In this document: piece by piece, positions 16,540-27,287 of the stretch
Layout: the number at the start of each line of letters is the position of its first letter
How positions within the stretch are numbered: the stretch's first letter is position 1
DNA from: Hyphomicrobiaceae bacterium
GTDB lineage: Bacteria > Pseudomonadota > Alphaproteobacteria > Rhizobiales > Hyphomicrobiaceae
Direction: 5' to 3'
DNA length: 56,824 bases
Assembly (NCBI GenBank): GCA_025359185.1
Contig: JANYHF010000031.1
Location: 1 to 56,824 of the forward strand
Translations under genes and position numbers: made by a program
Notes under the pieces: model-generated
What the model was told of the DNA's origin: nothing
Seen by the model: the letters and a program-made list of their open reading frames with translations, nothing else
The model's database searches: none

Positions 16540-17940
16540 ATGGACCGCATGAAACCCATACTGAGTAATGTATCGCTGCCCCAGTTTGGCACACCGGACA
16601 ACCAGCCGGACTTGCCCGCTGCTGTTTATGCCGCACGTCTTGGTCGCCTGATCACCTTGATGCGGCAGCAAGGGTTGGATGTTGTCTGCATTTACGGGGA
16701 TCGTGAGCACGCGGCCAACATCAATTATCTCACTGGGTTCGATCCGAGGTTTGAAGAAGCGCTGCTGATTGTGCCTGCAAAGGGCGATCTGGCAATTCTG
16801 GTTGGCCCCGAGAACATGGGAATGGCCGCAAGATCGCGATTGCCTCTGCAAATTTGCCTCTATCCGCCATTTGGCCTGATGGGACAACAGCGCCATCTGA
16901 CGCCGGTCCTGACCGATCTCTTGAGCCAACTTGGGATAACGTCAGATCTTAGGATCGGGATGGCCGGCTGGAAGTATTTTGGTGCCTTGGAAAGTTCAAC
17001 ACCGGAGCAGTGGTTCACGGAGCCGAGCTATCTGGTTGATACAGTGCGAGCCTTGGTGGGGCCGAATGGGCGCGTGGTTAATGCCACAGCGCTGCTGATG
17101 CATTCGATCGATGGACTCCGGGCCATCAACGAAATCGAGCAGCTGGCGATGTTCGAGTTTGCCGCTTGCCACACGTCCAATGGCATTATCCGGGTGCTCG
17201 AAGGCCTTCGACCAGGGATGCAGGAGTTTGAGGCCGCCGCGCTGTTGTCTCCGGTTGGGCTGCCGCTGAGCTGCCACCCAATGTTGTCCTCGGGTCCACG
17301 CGCGGCCTCGGGCCTGTGCAGCCCCGGCAACCGTGTGATCGAGCGTGGTGATCCGCTGACCGTTGGTTACGGTGTCTGGGGTGCCTTGAACTGCCGCGCC
17401 GGCTGGGTCATTGCTGACGCTGGCGGCTTGCCGCCTGCCGCTTCAGATTATATCGACAAGCTCGTGGTCCCCTATTTCGGTGCGGTCGCCGAGTGGTACC
17501 GCACGGTCGGCATCGGCGTGCCCGGCGGCGACCTCGACCGCGTTGTGCGTACGCGGCTGGGCGACCCGTTCTTCGGTGTCGGCCTCAATCCTGGTCACCT
17601 GATCCATATCGACGAATGGATGAATACGCCGATCTACAACGGCAGCACGGAGCCGCTGATGTCGGGCCACGCCATACAGGTGGACATTATTCCAGCGACT
17701 GGCACACCGTATTTCACCACCAACATTGAGGATGGCATTGCCCTGTTGGATCAACGCGGACGCGCTGAGTTCGCACAGTCCTATCCGGCGGCCTGGAACC
17801 GTATTCAGGCCCGGCGCGCCTTCATGGCCGACGTGATCGGTATTGAGTTGAAACCCGAAGTTTTGCCGTTCAGCAATATGCCAGCCTGGCTGCCGCCGTT
17901 TCTGCTGGCACCGGACCAGGCGATGGTCATGGCACCCTGA
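16540..17940 (+). CDS. M24 (creatinase/aminopeptidase P) fold protein lacking metal ligands
   Basis: A 466-residue protein with the M24 two-domain plan: an N-terminal creatinase-N-like domain ([26 protein letters not shown] near 62) and a C-terminal pita-bread domain (~200-440). In metal-dependent members two aspartates occur in a DxG...D region; here the matching stretch (~272-290, [20 protein letters not shown]) has neither in place. The histidine segment ([11 protein letters not shown], ~350-360) and a late Glu (NIEDG, ~395-399) remain. It may be a metal-free hydrolase like creatinase or a non-catalytic protein. The upstream 227 bp is A+T-rich, fits a divergent promoter region, and holds no gene I can see. 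Start is ATG 16540 or 16549. Confidence 0.75.
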   Translation: MDRMKPILSNVSLPQFGTPDNQPDLPAAVYAARLGRLITLMRQQGLDVVCIYGDREHAANINYLTGFDPRFEEALLIVPAKGDLAILVGPENMGMAARSRLPLQICLYPPFGLMGQQRHLTPVLTDLLSQLGITSDLRIGMAGWKYFGALESSTPEQWFTEPSYLVDTVRALVGPNGRVVNATALLMHSIDGLRAINEIEQLAMFEFAACHTSNGIIRVLEGLRPGMQEFEAAALLSPVGLPLSCHPMLSSGPRAASGLCSPGNRVIERGDPLTVGYGVWGALNCRAGWVIADAGGLPPAASDYIDKLVVPYFGAVAEWYRTVGIGVPGGDLDRVVRTRLGDPFFGVGLNPGHLIHIDEWMNTPIYNGSTEPLMSGHAIQVDIIPATGTPYFTTNIEDGIALLDQRGRAEFAQSYPAAWNRIQARRAFMADVIGIELKPEVLPFSNMPAWLPPFLLAPDQAMVMAP

Positions 17941-18031
17941 TTTGCGGAGGGTTCGGTACAGCCGTTGCCGGATGCGCCTTGATCCAGTAAGCCATCGGGC
18001 GACCTCATCTTGCTTCGGACACCGGCAACCC

Positions 18032-19273
18032 ATGACCAAACTTCCCATGCAAAAATCCAAGAAGATCAAGAAAGTCGTGCTCGCCTATTCTGGCGGCCTC
18101 GACACATCGATCATTCTCAAATGGCTGCAGGAAACTTATGGCTGCGCGGTGGTGACGTTCACCGCCGATCTTGGCCAGGGTGAGGAGTTGGAGCCCGCTC
18201 GCAAGAAAGCGCAGATGATGGGGATCAAGGAGATCTTTATCGAGGACCTCCGCGAAGAGTTCGTGCGCGATTTCGTGTTCCCGATGTTCCGCGCCAACGC
18301 GCTTTACGAAGGCGTCTATCTGCTCGGCACGTCGATCGCTCGGCCATTGATCGGCAAGTATCTGATCGACATCGCGGAGAGGACCGGCGCCGATGCCGTG
18401 GCGCATGGAGCGACCGGCAAGGGCAACGACCAGGTTCGCTTTGAGCTGACCTGCTACGCGCTCAATCCAGACATCAAGATTATCGCGCCCTGGCGCGAGT
18501 GGGATTTCAAGAGCCGCGAGGACCTCATTGATTTTGCTGAGAAGCACCAGATTCCCATTTCTAAGGACAAGCGGGGCGAGGCGCCGTTCTCGGTCGATGC
18601 CAACCTCTTGCACTCGTCCTCTGAGGGCAAAGTGCTGGAGGACCCGGCTGTCGAGGCACCGCCTTATGTGTACATGCGCACGATTGCGCCTGAGGACGCG
18701 CCAGACAAGGCGACGATCATCCGCGTGGGATTCGCAAAAGGCGACGCTGTAAGCGTCAATGGCAAGGCGCTGTCGCCCGCGATGCTGCTGACACGGTTGA
18801 ACGAGCTTGGCCGCGACAATGGCATCGGCCGGCTGGACCTCGTCGAGAACCGCTTTGTCGGCATGAAATCGCGCGGCATCTATGAAACGCCAGGCGGCAC
18901 CATTTTGCATGTCGCTCATCGCGCCATTGAGAGCCTGACGCTGGATCGTGGGGCGGCGCATCTCAAGGACGAGATCATGCCGCGTTATGCGGAGCTGGTC
19001 TATTACGGCTTCTGGTATTCGCCAGAGCGCGAGATGCTGCAAGCCCTGATCGATAAGAGCCAGGAGCATGTGGAGGGCGAAGTTACGTTGAAGCTCTACA
19101 AGGGCAATGTGATTGTAACCGGCCGCACGAGCCCGAAGTCTCTGTACTCTAATGCGCTGGTGACGTTTGAAGATGATCGCGGTGCGTATGATCAGAAGGA
19201 TGCGGCCGGCTTCATCCGGCTGAATGCGTTGAGGCTGCGGACGCTGGCGGCGAGAAAACGCGGAATAGTTTGA
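18032..19273 (+). CDS. argG: Argininosuccinate synthase
   Basis: A 413-residue type I argininosuccinate synthase joining citrulline and aspartate with ATP in arginine synthesis. The PP-loop [20 protein letters not shown] opens the protein, and [22 protein letters not shown] and [17 protein letters not shown] are standard family segments. The frame is open back to 17942, but the upstream part has no family similarity, so I take ATG 18032 ([14 protein letters not shown]), with ATG 18047 as an alternative. The stop is two bases from that of the convergent GNAT-redoxin gene, with no terminator between them. Confidence 0.96.
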   Translation: MTKLPMQKSKKIKKVVLAYSGGLDTSIILKWLQETYGCAVVTFTADLGQGEELEPARKKAQMMGIKEIFIEDLREEFVRDFVFPMFRANALYEGVYLLGTSIARPLIGKYLIDIAERTGADAVAHGATGKGNDQVRFELTCYALNPDIKIIAPWREWDFKSREDLIDFAEKHQIPISKDKRGEAPFSVDANLLHSSSEGKVLEDPAVEAPPYVYMRTIAPEDAPDKATIIRVGFAKGDAVSVNGKALSPAMLLTRLNELGRDNGIGRLDLVENRFVGMKSRGIYETPGGTILHVAHRAIESLTLDRGAAHLKDEIMPRYAELVYYGFWYSPEREMLQALIDKSQEHVEGEVTLKLYKGNVIVTGRTSPKSLYSNALVTFEDDRGAYDQKDAAGFIRLNALRLRTLAARKRGIV

Positions 19274-19275
19274 GG

Positions 19276-20571
19276 CTATCCTGGATTGGCAGCGATCCAG
19301 TCCAGCACGTCGCGGGCGTGAGTGGCCGGCGGGTGCACAGGAAAAAACCGGTGCGCGATGCGACCGTCGCGCAGGACCAATGTCATTCGGCTGAGAAATG
19401 TGTCGTTGCCGATCCAGAAGCTGGGGAGGCGCCAGGCCTCACGCAACTGACCCGCAGCGTCACTGAGCACATCGAACGGCAGCCTAAGCCGTTCGGCCAA
19501 TTCCCGCTGATGTTCTGTGCTTTGGCTGCTGATGGCGATGACCCGGATACCCTGGGCGTCGATGCTCTTGGCCAGATCACGAAAGCCTTCGAGCTCGGGT
19601 GTCGAGCCATGTGCGCCCAGCAGTTCGTCCCACTCGCTGGGATTGGCGAGCCCCGGCCTGCCCGTCCACGGATAGAAGACGGCAATGGTCTGACCGGCGA
19701 GTTTGGATAGATCCGTAGCCACGCCACTGCTAGATGAGAGCTGCACGGACGGCAAGAAGAAATCCGCTGTCAGGTGATTGCTGTCACCAAAATCGTGCGG
19801 CGCGGTGTGCATCGGATCGGCCACCCAATACTGATAGCTTCCGACCTGTGCGAAGCCGAATTTGCTATAGAGCGCGCGGGCCGCTTCGTTGTTTTCCGCC
19901 ACCTGCAAATGCAGCGTATGCGCGCCTTCCTGCCGGGCCCAAGTTTCCATGCCGCCGAGGATCGCCTTGGCCCCGCCGCGCCGCCGCGTCTCCTCACGGC
20001 TGGCGATGCATTCCAGCGTGGCTATGCCGTCTTCGATTGTGGCGAGGCCGCAGGAGAGCGTGATGCCGCGTTTGCGGCAGCGAAAATAAGCGAGCGGGGC
20101 GGGCACGGCGGCCAGGATATCGGGAGCCGAACGACGGCGCGGCTCGTCGACGACGCCCAGATAGACCTTTAGCCAACTTGGCGATGGCAGCGCCCCCCAA
20201 TCGATTTCGGCAATGTCGTGTTTGCGGCTTTCGACGGCTTTGGCGAGAATGAGATTGTTAGCCTCAGGCGTATAGCCACGCGCTTCGAGTATATTGCCAA
20301 GTCCGGTGGGCTCGCTCACGTCGGACACTCGAAAGCGGGCACGGCGGTTCCGGAACTGATAGTATTGTTCGATTTTGGCGATAGCCGCATCGAGGTCCGG
20401 CCCATCAAAATCCAGCGTAGAAACGGAATTCGACCTCCCATACCCCCCGCCCGAAAAACGCCAGACCCAGCCGTCAACATAGGCTGTCTCAAGAGCTGGC
20501 CAGGCAGACAACCCAGCCCGCTCGACCCGACGCAGATCGTCGCGGTAGGGAACGGGTGCCGCTTCCGTCAT
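19276..20571 (-). CDS. GNAT acetyltransferase fused to a cysteine-less redoxin domain
   Basis: A 431-residue fusion. Residues ~1-250 are a GNAT acyltransferase; the acetyl-CoA loop is around 187-215 ([20 protein letters not shown]) and the closing strand is [17 protein letters not shown]. Residues ~272-431 resemble an AhpC/TSA redoxin ([33 protein letters not shown]). Where relatives, as I recall them, carry a GCTP...C pair, this protein has GSTPELEGF: Ser323 and Glu328. There is no cysteine anywhere in the redoxin half, so peroxidase activity is unlikely. Its ATG overlaps the smpB stop (ATGA), so it is translationally coupled to smpB. Confidence 0.85.
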   Translation of the reverse strand: MTEAAPVPYRDDLRRVERAGLSAWPALETAYVDGWVWRFSGGGYGRSNSVSTLDFDGPDLDAAIAKIEQYYQFRNRRARFRVSDVSEPTGLGNILEARGYTPEANNLILAKAVESRKHDIAEIDWGALPSPSWLKVYLGVVDEPRRRSAPDILAAVPAPLAYFRCRKRGITLSCGLATIEDGIATLECIASREETRRRGGAKAILGGMETWARQEGAHTLHLQVAENNEAARALYSKFGFAQVGSYQYWVADPMHTAPHDFGDSNHLTADFFLPSVQLSSSSGVATDLSKLAGQTIAVFYPWTGRPGLANPSEWDELLGAHGSTPELEGFRDLAKSIDAQGIRVIAISSQSTEHQRELAERLRLPFDVLSDAAGQLREAWRLPSFWIGNDTFLSRMTLVLRDGRIAHRFFPVHPPATHARDVLDWIAANPG

Positions 20572-21041
20572 CCGCGATCTTTCAGCAATCGGGATTTTTG
20601 GCGGTTCCAGTCGCGTTCCTTGATGGCAGTGCGCTTGTCGTGCACCTGGCGGCCTTTGGCGATGGCGAGTGCGAGTTTGGCAAAGCCGCGGTCGTTGAAA
20701 TAGATCCGCAACGGCACCAGTGTCATGCCCTCACGCTGAATGGCGATCATCAGCTTGTGGGCTTCGCGTTTCTTGAGAAGCAGCTTGCGTGGCCGCTTTG
20801 GCGTGTGGTTCTCGCGGCCAGCTTGGAAGTATTCCGGGATGGTGGCGTTGATCAGAAACAGCTCGCCCTGCTCGTCACTGGCATAGGACTCGGCGATGGT
20901 CGCGCGGCCCAGGCGCAGGGACTTCACTTCGGACCCCATCAACACGATGCCCGTTTCGATCACGTCGCCGATGTCGTAGTTGTGCCGCGCTTTGCGGTTT
21001 TCCGCTACGACCTTGCGGTCGTCGGGTGCTTTGGCAGCCAT
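20568..21041 (-). CDS. smpB: SsrA-binding protein SmpB
   Basis: A 157-residue SmpB, the partner of tmRNA in rescue of stalled ribosomes. Family segments: [57 protein letters not shown] and the basic C-terminal tail [19 protein letters not shown] that enters the mRNA channel. It lies 9 bp downstream of dapA and overlaps the next gene by 4 bp, so dapA-smpB-GNAT/redoxin form an operon. The tmRNA gene is not in this window. Confidence 0.97.
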   Translation of the reverse strand: MAAKAPDDRKVVAENRKARHNYDIGDVIETGIVLMGSEVKSLRLGRATIAESYASDEQGELFLINATIPEYFQAGRENHTPKRPRKLLLKKREAHKLMIAIQREGMTLVPLRIYFNDRGFAKLALAIAKGRQVHDKRTAIKERDWNRQKSRLLKDRG

Positions 21042-21050
21042 CCCAGGGGC

Positions 21051-21941
21051 CTAGTTCAACAGGCCGGCAAAGCGCATGGCTTCGTCGACGGTTTTTTTGG
21101 TGGCCTCGGTGACCGGCGAGAGTGGCAGGCGGGCCTCTTCATTGCAGAGGCCAAGTTTGGCGGCAGCGTATTTCACCGGCCCCGGATTGGTCTCGACAAA
21201 CAGCGCATCATGAAGCGGTAGCAGCCGGTCCTGCAGCTTCAGCGCCTTGGCATAGTCGCCCGCCAATGTCGCAGCCTGGAATTCCGAACATAGCTTCGGC
21301 GCAACGTTCGAGGTCACCGAAATGCAGCCCCGGCCGCCATGGGCGTTGAAGCCGAGTGCGGTTGCGTCCTCGCCCGACAGCATGATGAAATCGGGACCTA
21401 GCACGCGGCGCTGCTGCGAGGCACGGTTCATGTTGGCCGTCGCGTCCTTGATGCCAACAATCGTCGGTAATTTGACCAGCCGTGCCAAAGTCGCAACGGA
21501 GATATCCGTGATCGTACGCCCAGGCACATTGTAGACGATGATAGGAATGTCCGTCGCCTTGGCGATGGCTTCGAAATGCAGATAGAGGCCTTCCTGCGTC
21601 GGCTTGTTGTAATAGGGGCACACGATTAGCGCGGCATCTGCACCGGCCTTGCGTGCGAATTTGGCAAGATCGATGGCCTCGGCGGTAGAGTTGGAGCCCG
21701 CACCTGCTATGACCGGCACGCGCTTGTTGGCAACCTCGATGCAAAGCTCAACGATCCGCTTGTGCTCCTCATGGCTAACTGTCGGGCTCTCGCCGGTCGT
21801 GCCGACGGGCACAAGACCATTGGTGCCTTCCTTGATCTGCCAGTCGACCAGCTTCTGATAGGCTTTCTCGTCGACTTTGCCGTCCTTGAACGGTGTGATC
21901 AGCGCCGTGAATGAGCCTCGAAGCGTGTCCTTGAGCACCAT
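21051..21941 (-). CDS. dapA: 4-hydroxy-tetrahydrodipicolinate synthase
   Basis: A 296-residue class I aldolase condensing pyruvate with aspartate semialdehyde in lysine and diaminopimelate synthesis. It shows [35 protein letters not shown], the catalytic tyrosine in [10 protein letters not shown] and the Schiff-base lysine in [11 protein letters not shown] chose ATG 21941 because AAAGG lies nine bases upstream; the ATG at 21950 directly abuts this site and the frame further upstream is unrelated to the family. Diaminopimelate supply fits the nearby cell-wall genes. It is divergent from slt. Confidence 0.96.
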   Translation of the reverse strand: MVLKDTLRGSFTALITPFKDGKVDEKAYQKLVDWQIKEGTNGLVPVGTTGESPTVSHEEHKRIVELCIEVANKRVPVIAGAGSNSTAEAIDLAKFARKAGADAALIVCPYYNKPTQEGLYLHFEAIAKATDIPIIVYNVPGRTITDISVATLARLVKLPTIVGIKDATANMNRASQQRRVLGPDFIMLSGEDATALGFNAHGGRGCISVTSNVAPKLCSEFQAATLAGDYAKALKLQDRLLPLHDALFVETNPGPVKYAAAKLGLCNEEARLPLSPVTEATKKTVDEAMRFAGLLN

Positions 21942-22171
21942 GGCACTCATCCTTTCGTAAATTGGGCTGCTGACCAATGGCTGGCAACCTGATTGTGTGG
22001 AACAATAGGCGGTGGCCACGGCAGCTGCAAGGCGCATACGGCGGCTTTACGACGGGTCATCTTTCCGCCCGAAAGACTGCTGCAATGTGAGCTGATCATC
22101 GTCAGTGCCGCGAGCGAATCGCTCAAAAGCCAAAACGTCCGGCGGCACGGGCGCCTGAAAAGACGCGATCG

Positions 22172-24286
22172 ATGAGGCGGGATATGACGCGGGTTGGATT
22201 TCGGCTGTTGATCGCGCTTGCCCTGCTTCTGGTGGGCGAGCCTGCCTTTGCCCAGAAGTCGCCTGCTCTGGATCAGGCACTGCTGCCCTTGTTTGCCCAG
22301 CTGCCGTCCGACGCCGATCTCGAAAAGGTAAGAATCGCGATCTCTGCTGTCAACAGCAATGACATGGCGAGCGCCGAAGCGGCGGCGGCGGACATTGTCG
22401 ATCCGGCTGCCCGCAAGCTGGTGCGCTGGTATGAACTGCGCAGCGACAAGGGCAACGGCACACCTGAAGAGATCGAGGACTTCCGGCGCAATAGCCCCAA
22501 TTGGCCCGGCACCGCGCTGCGGGCGCGGGCCGAAGATCAATTGCTGACGGATAGTTTGCCTGAGCAAATTCTGGCCTTCTTCAAAGGCAACAAGCCTGAG
22601 ACGGGTGCTGGCAAGGCGGCGCTGGCGGTGGGGCTGCTCAGTAAGGGCGATCTAGTCAAGGCTACGGCGCTGGCGGTCGATGCCTGGCGCAACGAAAAGA
22701 TGAGTGATGCGGCGGAAACAGCTGTGCTGGCGCGGCTGGGCACGCTTCTCAAGCCACAGGATCACAAATTTCGCGCCGACCGGCTGCTGTATGCGGATTC
22801 GCCCTACGACAATGTGCGTGCTCTGCGCATCGAATCGATCAAGCGGCTTGTCAAACTGACCGCTCCGGCCGACCAAGCCAAGATCGAGGCGCGGCTGGCG
22901 GTGTATCGCTGTGCCCGTGGCAAGGCCTGCCTCGCTTCGGCGCGCAAACTGTTCGCCAAACTGCCAGTGGAGGCCGCCAAGGATTGGGGGGTGTTCTACG
23001 ACAAAGCGTTGATGCTGCGGCGGAGCGGCGCCACCAGCCAGGCCTGGCGCATGATGCTGGGGGCGACGACCGACCCCAAACAGGCCATTAGTCTTGATGA
23101 ATGGTGGGATGAGAGGCGCGTTGATGCCTACGCCGCGCTTTATGACGGCGACCCGAAGGCGGCCTACAGCCTCGCCGCCAATCACGGCCCGGTCAGCGTC
23201 AATCCCATGAAGGAGGCCGAGTTTCTCGCAGGCTGGATCGCGTTGCGGTTTCTCAAAGACCCGAGGCGGGCGTTGACACATTTCACCGCCATGCGGCAGG
23301 CCGCAGATGGGCCGATCAGTCTGGCGCAGGCCGAGTATTGGATCGGGCGTACCTACTCGCAGCTCAGCAATGCCAAGGCCGCGACGCCGCATTACGTCGA
23401 GGCGGGACATTATTTCAACACCTATTACGGCCAGATCGCACGCCAGACACTGGACAAGACCGCAACGTCTCTTGCGATCGCCCCGATCCCCGTGCCACCG
23501 GCAGCTGCCGTGCGGCAATTCCTGGCCGACGATTCGATTCGGGCAACGGTGATCGCGGGCAAGGCCGGGCTAATCGACGTCATGCGGTTGTTTTTAACCG
23601 ATCAAAAAGAGCACATCAAAGACGAGCCTAGCGCAGCGCTAGCCGCCCATCTGGCGCTGACTTTGGGCGACACCCAAATGGCGCTGAAAATCGGCAAAGC
23701 AGGCATGGAGCGCAGTTATGATGGCCTGACGAACTATGCCTATCCGACGGTCGCCATCCCCGCTTTCCAGCCGCTACGAGCGCTTCCCGAAAGCGCTCTG
23801 GTCTACGCAATCGCCCGGCAGGAGAGCGAATTCAACACCATCACCAAATCGACGGCGGGCGCACGCGGTATCTTGCAGATTATGCCGGGAACGGCCAAAG
23901 GCGTGTGCGGGCAGTACAAGATCAAGTGCGAGATGGGCCGCCTGATCGGTGATCCCGCTTACAATGCCCGGCTTGCCACCGCTTACATCGGCGACACCAC
24001 GGATACGTTTGGCGGCTCCTACATCATGGCGATTGCGGGCTACAATGCGGGGCCGGGCCGCGTGCGGGAGTGGGCGGGCAAGAACGGCGATCCGCGTGAC
24101 GCGGCCATCGATCCGATCGACTGGGTGGAATTGATCAATCTCGATGAGACCCGCGATTACGTGAAAAAGGTGATGTCGAATCTCCAGGTCTATCGTGCGG
24201 AACTGGGCAACCCGGCTACAGCGCTGGGCATTCGCGCCGACCTTGTTCGTGGCCGTTCAGGTCCTGCGACGGCGGCCAACAATTAG
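22172..24286 (+). CDS. slt: Soluble lytic murein transglycosylase
   Basis: A 704-residue Slt70-like enzyme cleaving peptidoglycan glycan strands to 1,6-anhydro products. It has a signal peptide (LLIALALLLVGEPAFAQ) and a long helical superhelix domain (~40-530). The C-terminal SLT domain has the catalytic glutamate E551 in ARQESEF, followed by GARGILQIMPGTAK and AGYNAGPGRVREW. Starts at 22172 or 22184 are possible; GAGGCGGG lies just before the latter. It acts in the periplasm. The divergent partner is dapA, and an alpha/beta hydrolase follows in the same direction after 147 bp. Confidence 0.93.
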   Translation: MRRDMTRVGFRLLIALALLLVGEPAFAQKSPALDQALLPLFAQLPSDADLEKVRIAISAVNSNDMASAEAAAADIVDPAARKLVRWYELRSDKGNGTPEEIEDFRRNSPNWPGTALRARAEDQLLTDSLPEQILAFFKGNKPETGAGKAALAVGLLSKGDLVKATALAVDAWRNEKMSDAAETAVLARLGTLLKPQDHKFRADRLLYADSPYDNVRALRIESIKRLVKLTAPADQAKIEARLAVYRCARGKACLASARKLFAKLPVEAAKDWGVFYDKALMLRRSGATSQAWRMMLGATTDPKQAISLDEWWDERRVDAYAALYDGDPKAAYSLAANHGPVSVNPMKEAEFLAGWIALRFLKDPRRALTHFTAMRQAADGPISLAQAEYWIGRTYSQLSNAKAATPHYVEAGHYFNTYYGQIARQTLDKTATSLAIAPIPVPPAAAVRQFLADDSIRATVIAGKAGLIDVMRLFLTDQKEHIKDEPSAALAAHLALTLGDTQMALKIGKAGMERSYDGLTNYAYPTVAIPAFQPLRALPESALVYAIARQESEFNTITKSTAGARGILQIMPGTAKGVCGQYKIKCEMGRLIGDPAYNARLATAYIGDTTDTFGGSYIMAIAGYNAGPGRVREWAGKNGDPRDAAIDPIDWVELINLDETRDYVKKVMSNLQVYRAELGNPATALGIRADLVRGRSGPATAANN

Positions 24287-24433
24287 AGCGCCGGCTCTGC
24301 CGTGCGTTGCAAATTCGCAACCAGGGTGATTTGACTTGGGGTCAATTCTGGCCCGTTGGCTTGCCAGTTCAATCACCACCTGCCACATGGAGCTTTGCGG
24401 CCAGGGGCAAGAGGCGACGGGCGGGTCAGGGCG

Positions 24434-25345
24434 ATGTTCCAAGACATCCGGTTTTCGGCGCGCGATGGGGCTTTGCTCTATGCGCGGCGGTATGCCTCGC
24501 GGATGCGCTCGCCGCGGGCGCTGGTGTGCCTGCCTGGGCTGGTGGGCAACAGCGCTCAATTTGACCGCCTCGCCCGGACGATTGCCCAAAGCCAAGGGAC
24601 AGCCCGCGACGTTTATACCATCGATTTGCGCGGCCGGGGCCAGTCTGAGCTAGGCTCCAGTAGGCAAGCGCCGTCGCTGTTGACCGAAAGCGAGGATGTG
24701 CTCGATTTCATGACCATGGCGGGACTGCGGCAGGCCGCGATCCTGGGCACGGGTCACGGCGGACAGCTCGGCATTGTCATGGCCATGCTGCGGCCCTCGG
24801 CTGTTGGGGCCATCATTTTCAATGATAGCGGCCCCGAGTTCGAGATGGAAGGGCTGGTGCGTCTGATGGGGCAGATCGCCAATGTTCCCGTTCCGGCGAG
24901 TTGGACCGATGCACAATTAATGTTGAAGCATCTGCAAGGCCGCCAGTACCCGCGGCTGACAGACGATGAGTGGTTGGACGTAGCCAAGTCCAACTATCTG
25001 GAACGTGACGGCAAACCGGCGCGGTCCTACGACCGGGCGATTGCCATGTCGTATTCGTTGACGCGCGGCACGGCCTACCGGCAGACGATGTGGCCACAGT
25101 TCGAAGCCATGGCCCATGTGCCAGTTTTGGTTCTGCGCGGGGAGCTGTCGGACGTCATCAGCCTGGCTACGGTTGCCCGGATGCGCGAGATCCATCCACG
25201 GCTGGAGGCCCTCAAGATCCCGGGGCAGGGCCATCCGCCGTTGCTTCGCGATGGGCAAAGCGTGACCGCGATCCAGGATTTTCTGGCCCGCCATGACTTG
25301 AGCGAAACCGCTGCCGAAATGCCGCCGATGAAGGCCGTGGCCTGA
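24434..25345 (+). CDS. Alpha/beta hydrolase-fold protein with Ser-to-Gly nucleophile change
   Basis: A 303-residue alpha/beta hydrolase-fold protein starting MFQDIRFSARDGALLYARRY. The oxyanion region is CLPGLVGNSAQF, the acid region is VLRGELSDVIS and the catalytic histidine is in PGQGHPPLL. The nucleophile elbow, normally GTSxGG, reads GTGHGG; the glycine codon GGT is at 24752-24754. The usual serine hydrolase mechanism is therefore unlikely. The frame is open back to 24356 but similarity starts at ATG 24434. It converges with the L,D-transpeptidase gene (27-bp gap). Confidence 0.82.
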   Translation: MFQDIRFSARDGALLYARRYASRMRSPRALVCLPGLVGNSAQFDRLARTIAQSQGTARDVYTIDLRGRGQSELGSSRQAPSLLTESEDVLDFMTMAGLRQAAILGTGHGGQLGIVMAMLRPSAVGAIIFNDSGPEFEMEGLVRLMGQIANVPVPASWTDAQLMLKHLQGRQYPRLTDDEWLDVAKSNYLERDGKPARSYDRAIAMSYSLTRGTAYRQTMWPQFEAMAHVPVLVLRGELSDVISLATVARMREIHPRLEALKIPGQGHPPLLRDGQSVTAIQDFLARHDLSETAAEMPPMKAVA

Positions 25346-25372
25346 ACGCATGACGCCTTTGCCAACTCCCTT

Positions 25373-26989
25373 TTACCAGCCCAGATCCAGCAAGTCGCCA
25401 AACAGGCCGCCGCTGAGCTTGGCCCGTTTTTGGCCGTTTCTGCGGGTGTCTCGCTGAGTACCATCTGATGCGACGAGATCGGGCCGCGCGTTCACATCAA
25501 TCGGCGCCAAGTGATCGCGGCCTTTGTCGATCTTGTCCCACTGGCCATCGAGGGCCTGTATCACGCGCTTTTCGTGGCCGTATATATCCTTGTAAGTCTT
25601 GAGTTTTCCGGCATCATCAACCCAGGCGGTGAAATAGACAAGGTGGATCGGGATCCGCTTGTCGATCGTCACTTCGTTGTTCAGCGGGCCGGAGCGGTCG
25701 AGTTCGGCGATCTTGTCTTTGTCCCAGCCCTTGTCCTCTTTCAGGATCATTTCGGCCAGCGCCATGGGGTTGCGCACGCGCAGACAGCCATGGCTGAGTG
25801 TGCGCTGGGCGGAGTTGAACATCCACTTGTCGGGCGTATCGTGCATATAGATCGTATGCTGACTAGGGAACGAGAACTTCACATGTCCGAGCGCGCTCGA
25901 AGGGCCGGGCGGCTGGGTCACGTCGTAGTCTAGGATGTTGGCCTTGGCCCAGTCGATGCTGTGCCAGTTGACCTTGTCGCCGTCCTTGGTCTGCACCTCT
26001 AATCCGAATTTGCGCATGATGCCGCCGCCATGCCGCAGGCTTGGCCACAGCTCGTTGACTTTGATGCTGTCGGGTACGGTCCACATCGGGCGCAGCACGA
26101 CGAATTTCAGGGGCCTCGAAAAGATCGAGCTCTGCTTATCGATTTTGCCCGCGACAATACGTTCTGAGCGGACGATCTGTCCATCCTTGTACACATATTG
26201 CATGAATTCGGGGATGTTGTTGAGCACGTACATGCCACTCGACGCATCGCCCGTCTTCAGGCCCATGTCGTCGGCCATCCAGCGCCACATTTCCATATTG
26301 GCGCGCAGGTGCTTGGCGGCGGTACTGAGTTTGGGGCCGTCTGTCTTGGCGCGTTCGGCGATGTAAAGCTGGCGCAGTTTCTCGAACTGGGCGTGCTTGG
26401 GGTTGAGGCCGCTGAGATAGGCGCCAGCATCAGGCGCGGCGGCCAGGCCCTCGAGCACCTGCTTGGGTTCGATCCATTGCGGACGGCGGTCAAGCTGGGT
26501 TGTTAGCAGGGCGGCGGGATCGGCAATGCGGCCACCGCGGGCAAAGCGGGCATAGGTGAGGGCTGCGAGGGAGAATTTCAGCTCGGCGGCGGCGCGCTCA
26601 TCGGGTGTGCCAGCGGCGGAGACGTCCTTTGGCAGGAGAAAGTCCTTGGGGCTCAATCCATAGGCGTCCGCGTCCTTGAAAGCGACGAGCAACGAGGGTG
26701 CCTTGGCGCTGACGCCGCCGCCAGTTACCCAAAGCGCCGCATAGCCACGCGCTTCGTAGAATGCCTTCAGCGCCTCCTGGTCCTTGCGCTCGGGGTCGGC
26801 GGTAGCCGGGGTGAGGCCAGCAATAGCAGTGGAAAGGCTTTGGGCGAGGGGATCTTGCTTGGGCAGGGCCGCAGCTGGTGCTGCTCCTGCGGTTCCAGCA
26901 GGTTGAGGCACGCGATCCTCGGCCAGGGCCGGTGCCGCCGATAGTAGCGCCCCCATCCCCAGCAAAAGCAACACTTTGAGAGGTGACAT
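25373..26989 (-). CDS. L,D-transpeptidase, YcbB/LdtD-like
   Basis: A 538-residue periplasmic enzyme forming 3-3 peptidoglycan cross-links or anchoring proteins. It has a signal peptide (LKVLLLLGMGALLSAAPALA), a long scaffold domain (~60-300) and a YkuD catalytic domain with the signature SHGCLRVRNP, catalytic Cys402 and HTIYMHDTP. The chosen start, ATG 26989, places the signal peptide at the N-terminus; the frame is open to 27112 but those residues look non-coding. The region upstream contains a strong minus-strand promoter 450 bp away (27474-27447), so the leader may be long. Neighbours slt and the M19 dipeptidase support a wall-remodelling role. Confidence 0.92.
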   Translation of the reverse strand: MSPLKVLLLLGMGALLSAAPALAEDRVPQPAGTAGAAPAAALPKQDPLAQSLSTAIAGLTPATADPERKDQEALKAFYEARGYAALWVTGGGVSAKAPSLLVAFKDADAYGLSPKDFLLPKDVSAAGTPDERAAAELKFSLAALTYARFARGGRIADPAALLTTQLDRRPQWIEPKQVLEGLAAAPDAGAYLSGLNPKHAQFEKLRQLYIAERAKTDGPKLSTAAKHLRANMEMWRWMADDMGLKTGDASSGMYVLNNIPEFMQYVYKDGQIVRSERIVAGKIDKQSSIFSRPLKFVVLRPMWTVPDSIKVNELWPSLRHGGGIMRKFGLEVQTKDGDKVNWHSIDWAKANILDYDVTQPPGPSSALGHVKFSFPSQHTIYMHDTPDKWMFNSAQRTLSHGCLRVRNPMALAEMILKEDKGWDKDKIAELDRSGPLNNEVTIDKRIPIHLVYFTAWVDDAGKLKTYKDIYGHEKRVIQALDGQWDKIDKGRDHLAPIDVNARPDLVASDGTQRDTRRNGQKRAKLSGGLFGDLLDLGW

Positions 26990-27287
26990 CGTCTCTGCCC
27001 CTATGGCCTGATTGCCCCCAGAGCAGTCAGGTTGATTCGCAACATCCCAAATATAGGCGAATTCGGCATTTCGCGATGGTTTGTTCTGCGTCATCAAAGT
27101 CCGCGCTGCCAATCAATCTCGTGTGCATACAAGTCAACCGTTGCTGGCAAGGCGGTAGTCTTCCCAATGATCAGGGCGCGGGACAGTCAAAGTCCGCAAA
27201 AACCTGGTAGATCGAGTGAAGCGGTCCTTGACCGCCCCGCGGCATCGTTCTTTTCGGACCCAAACGCCGCTACTTGCGGACGCGAAC

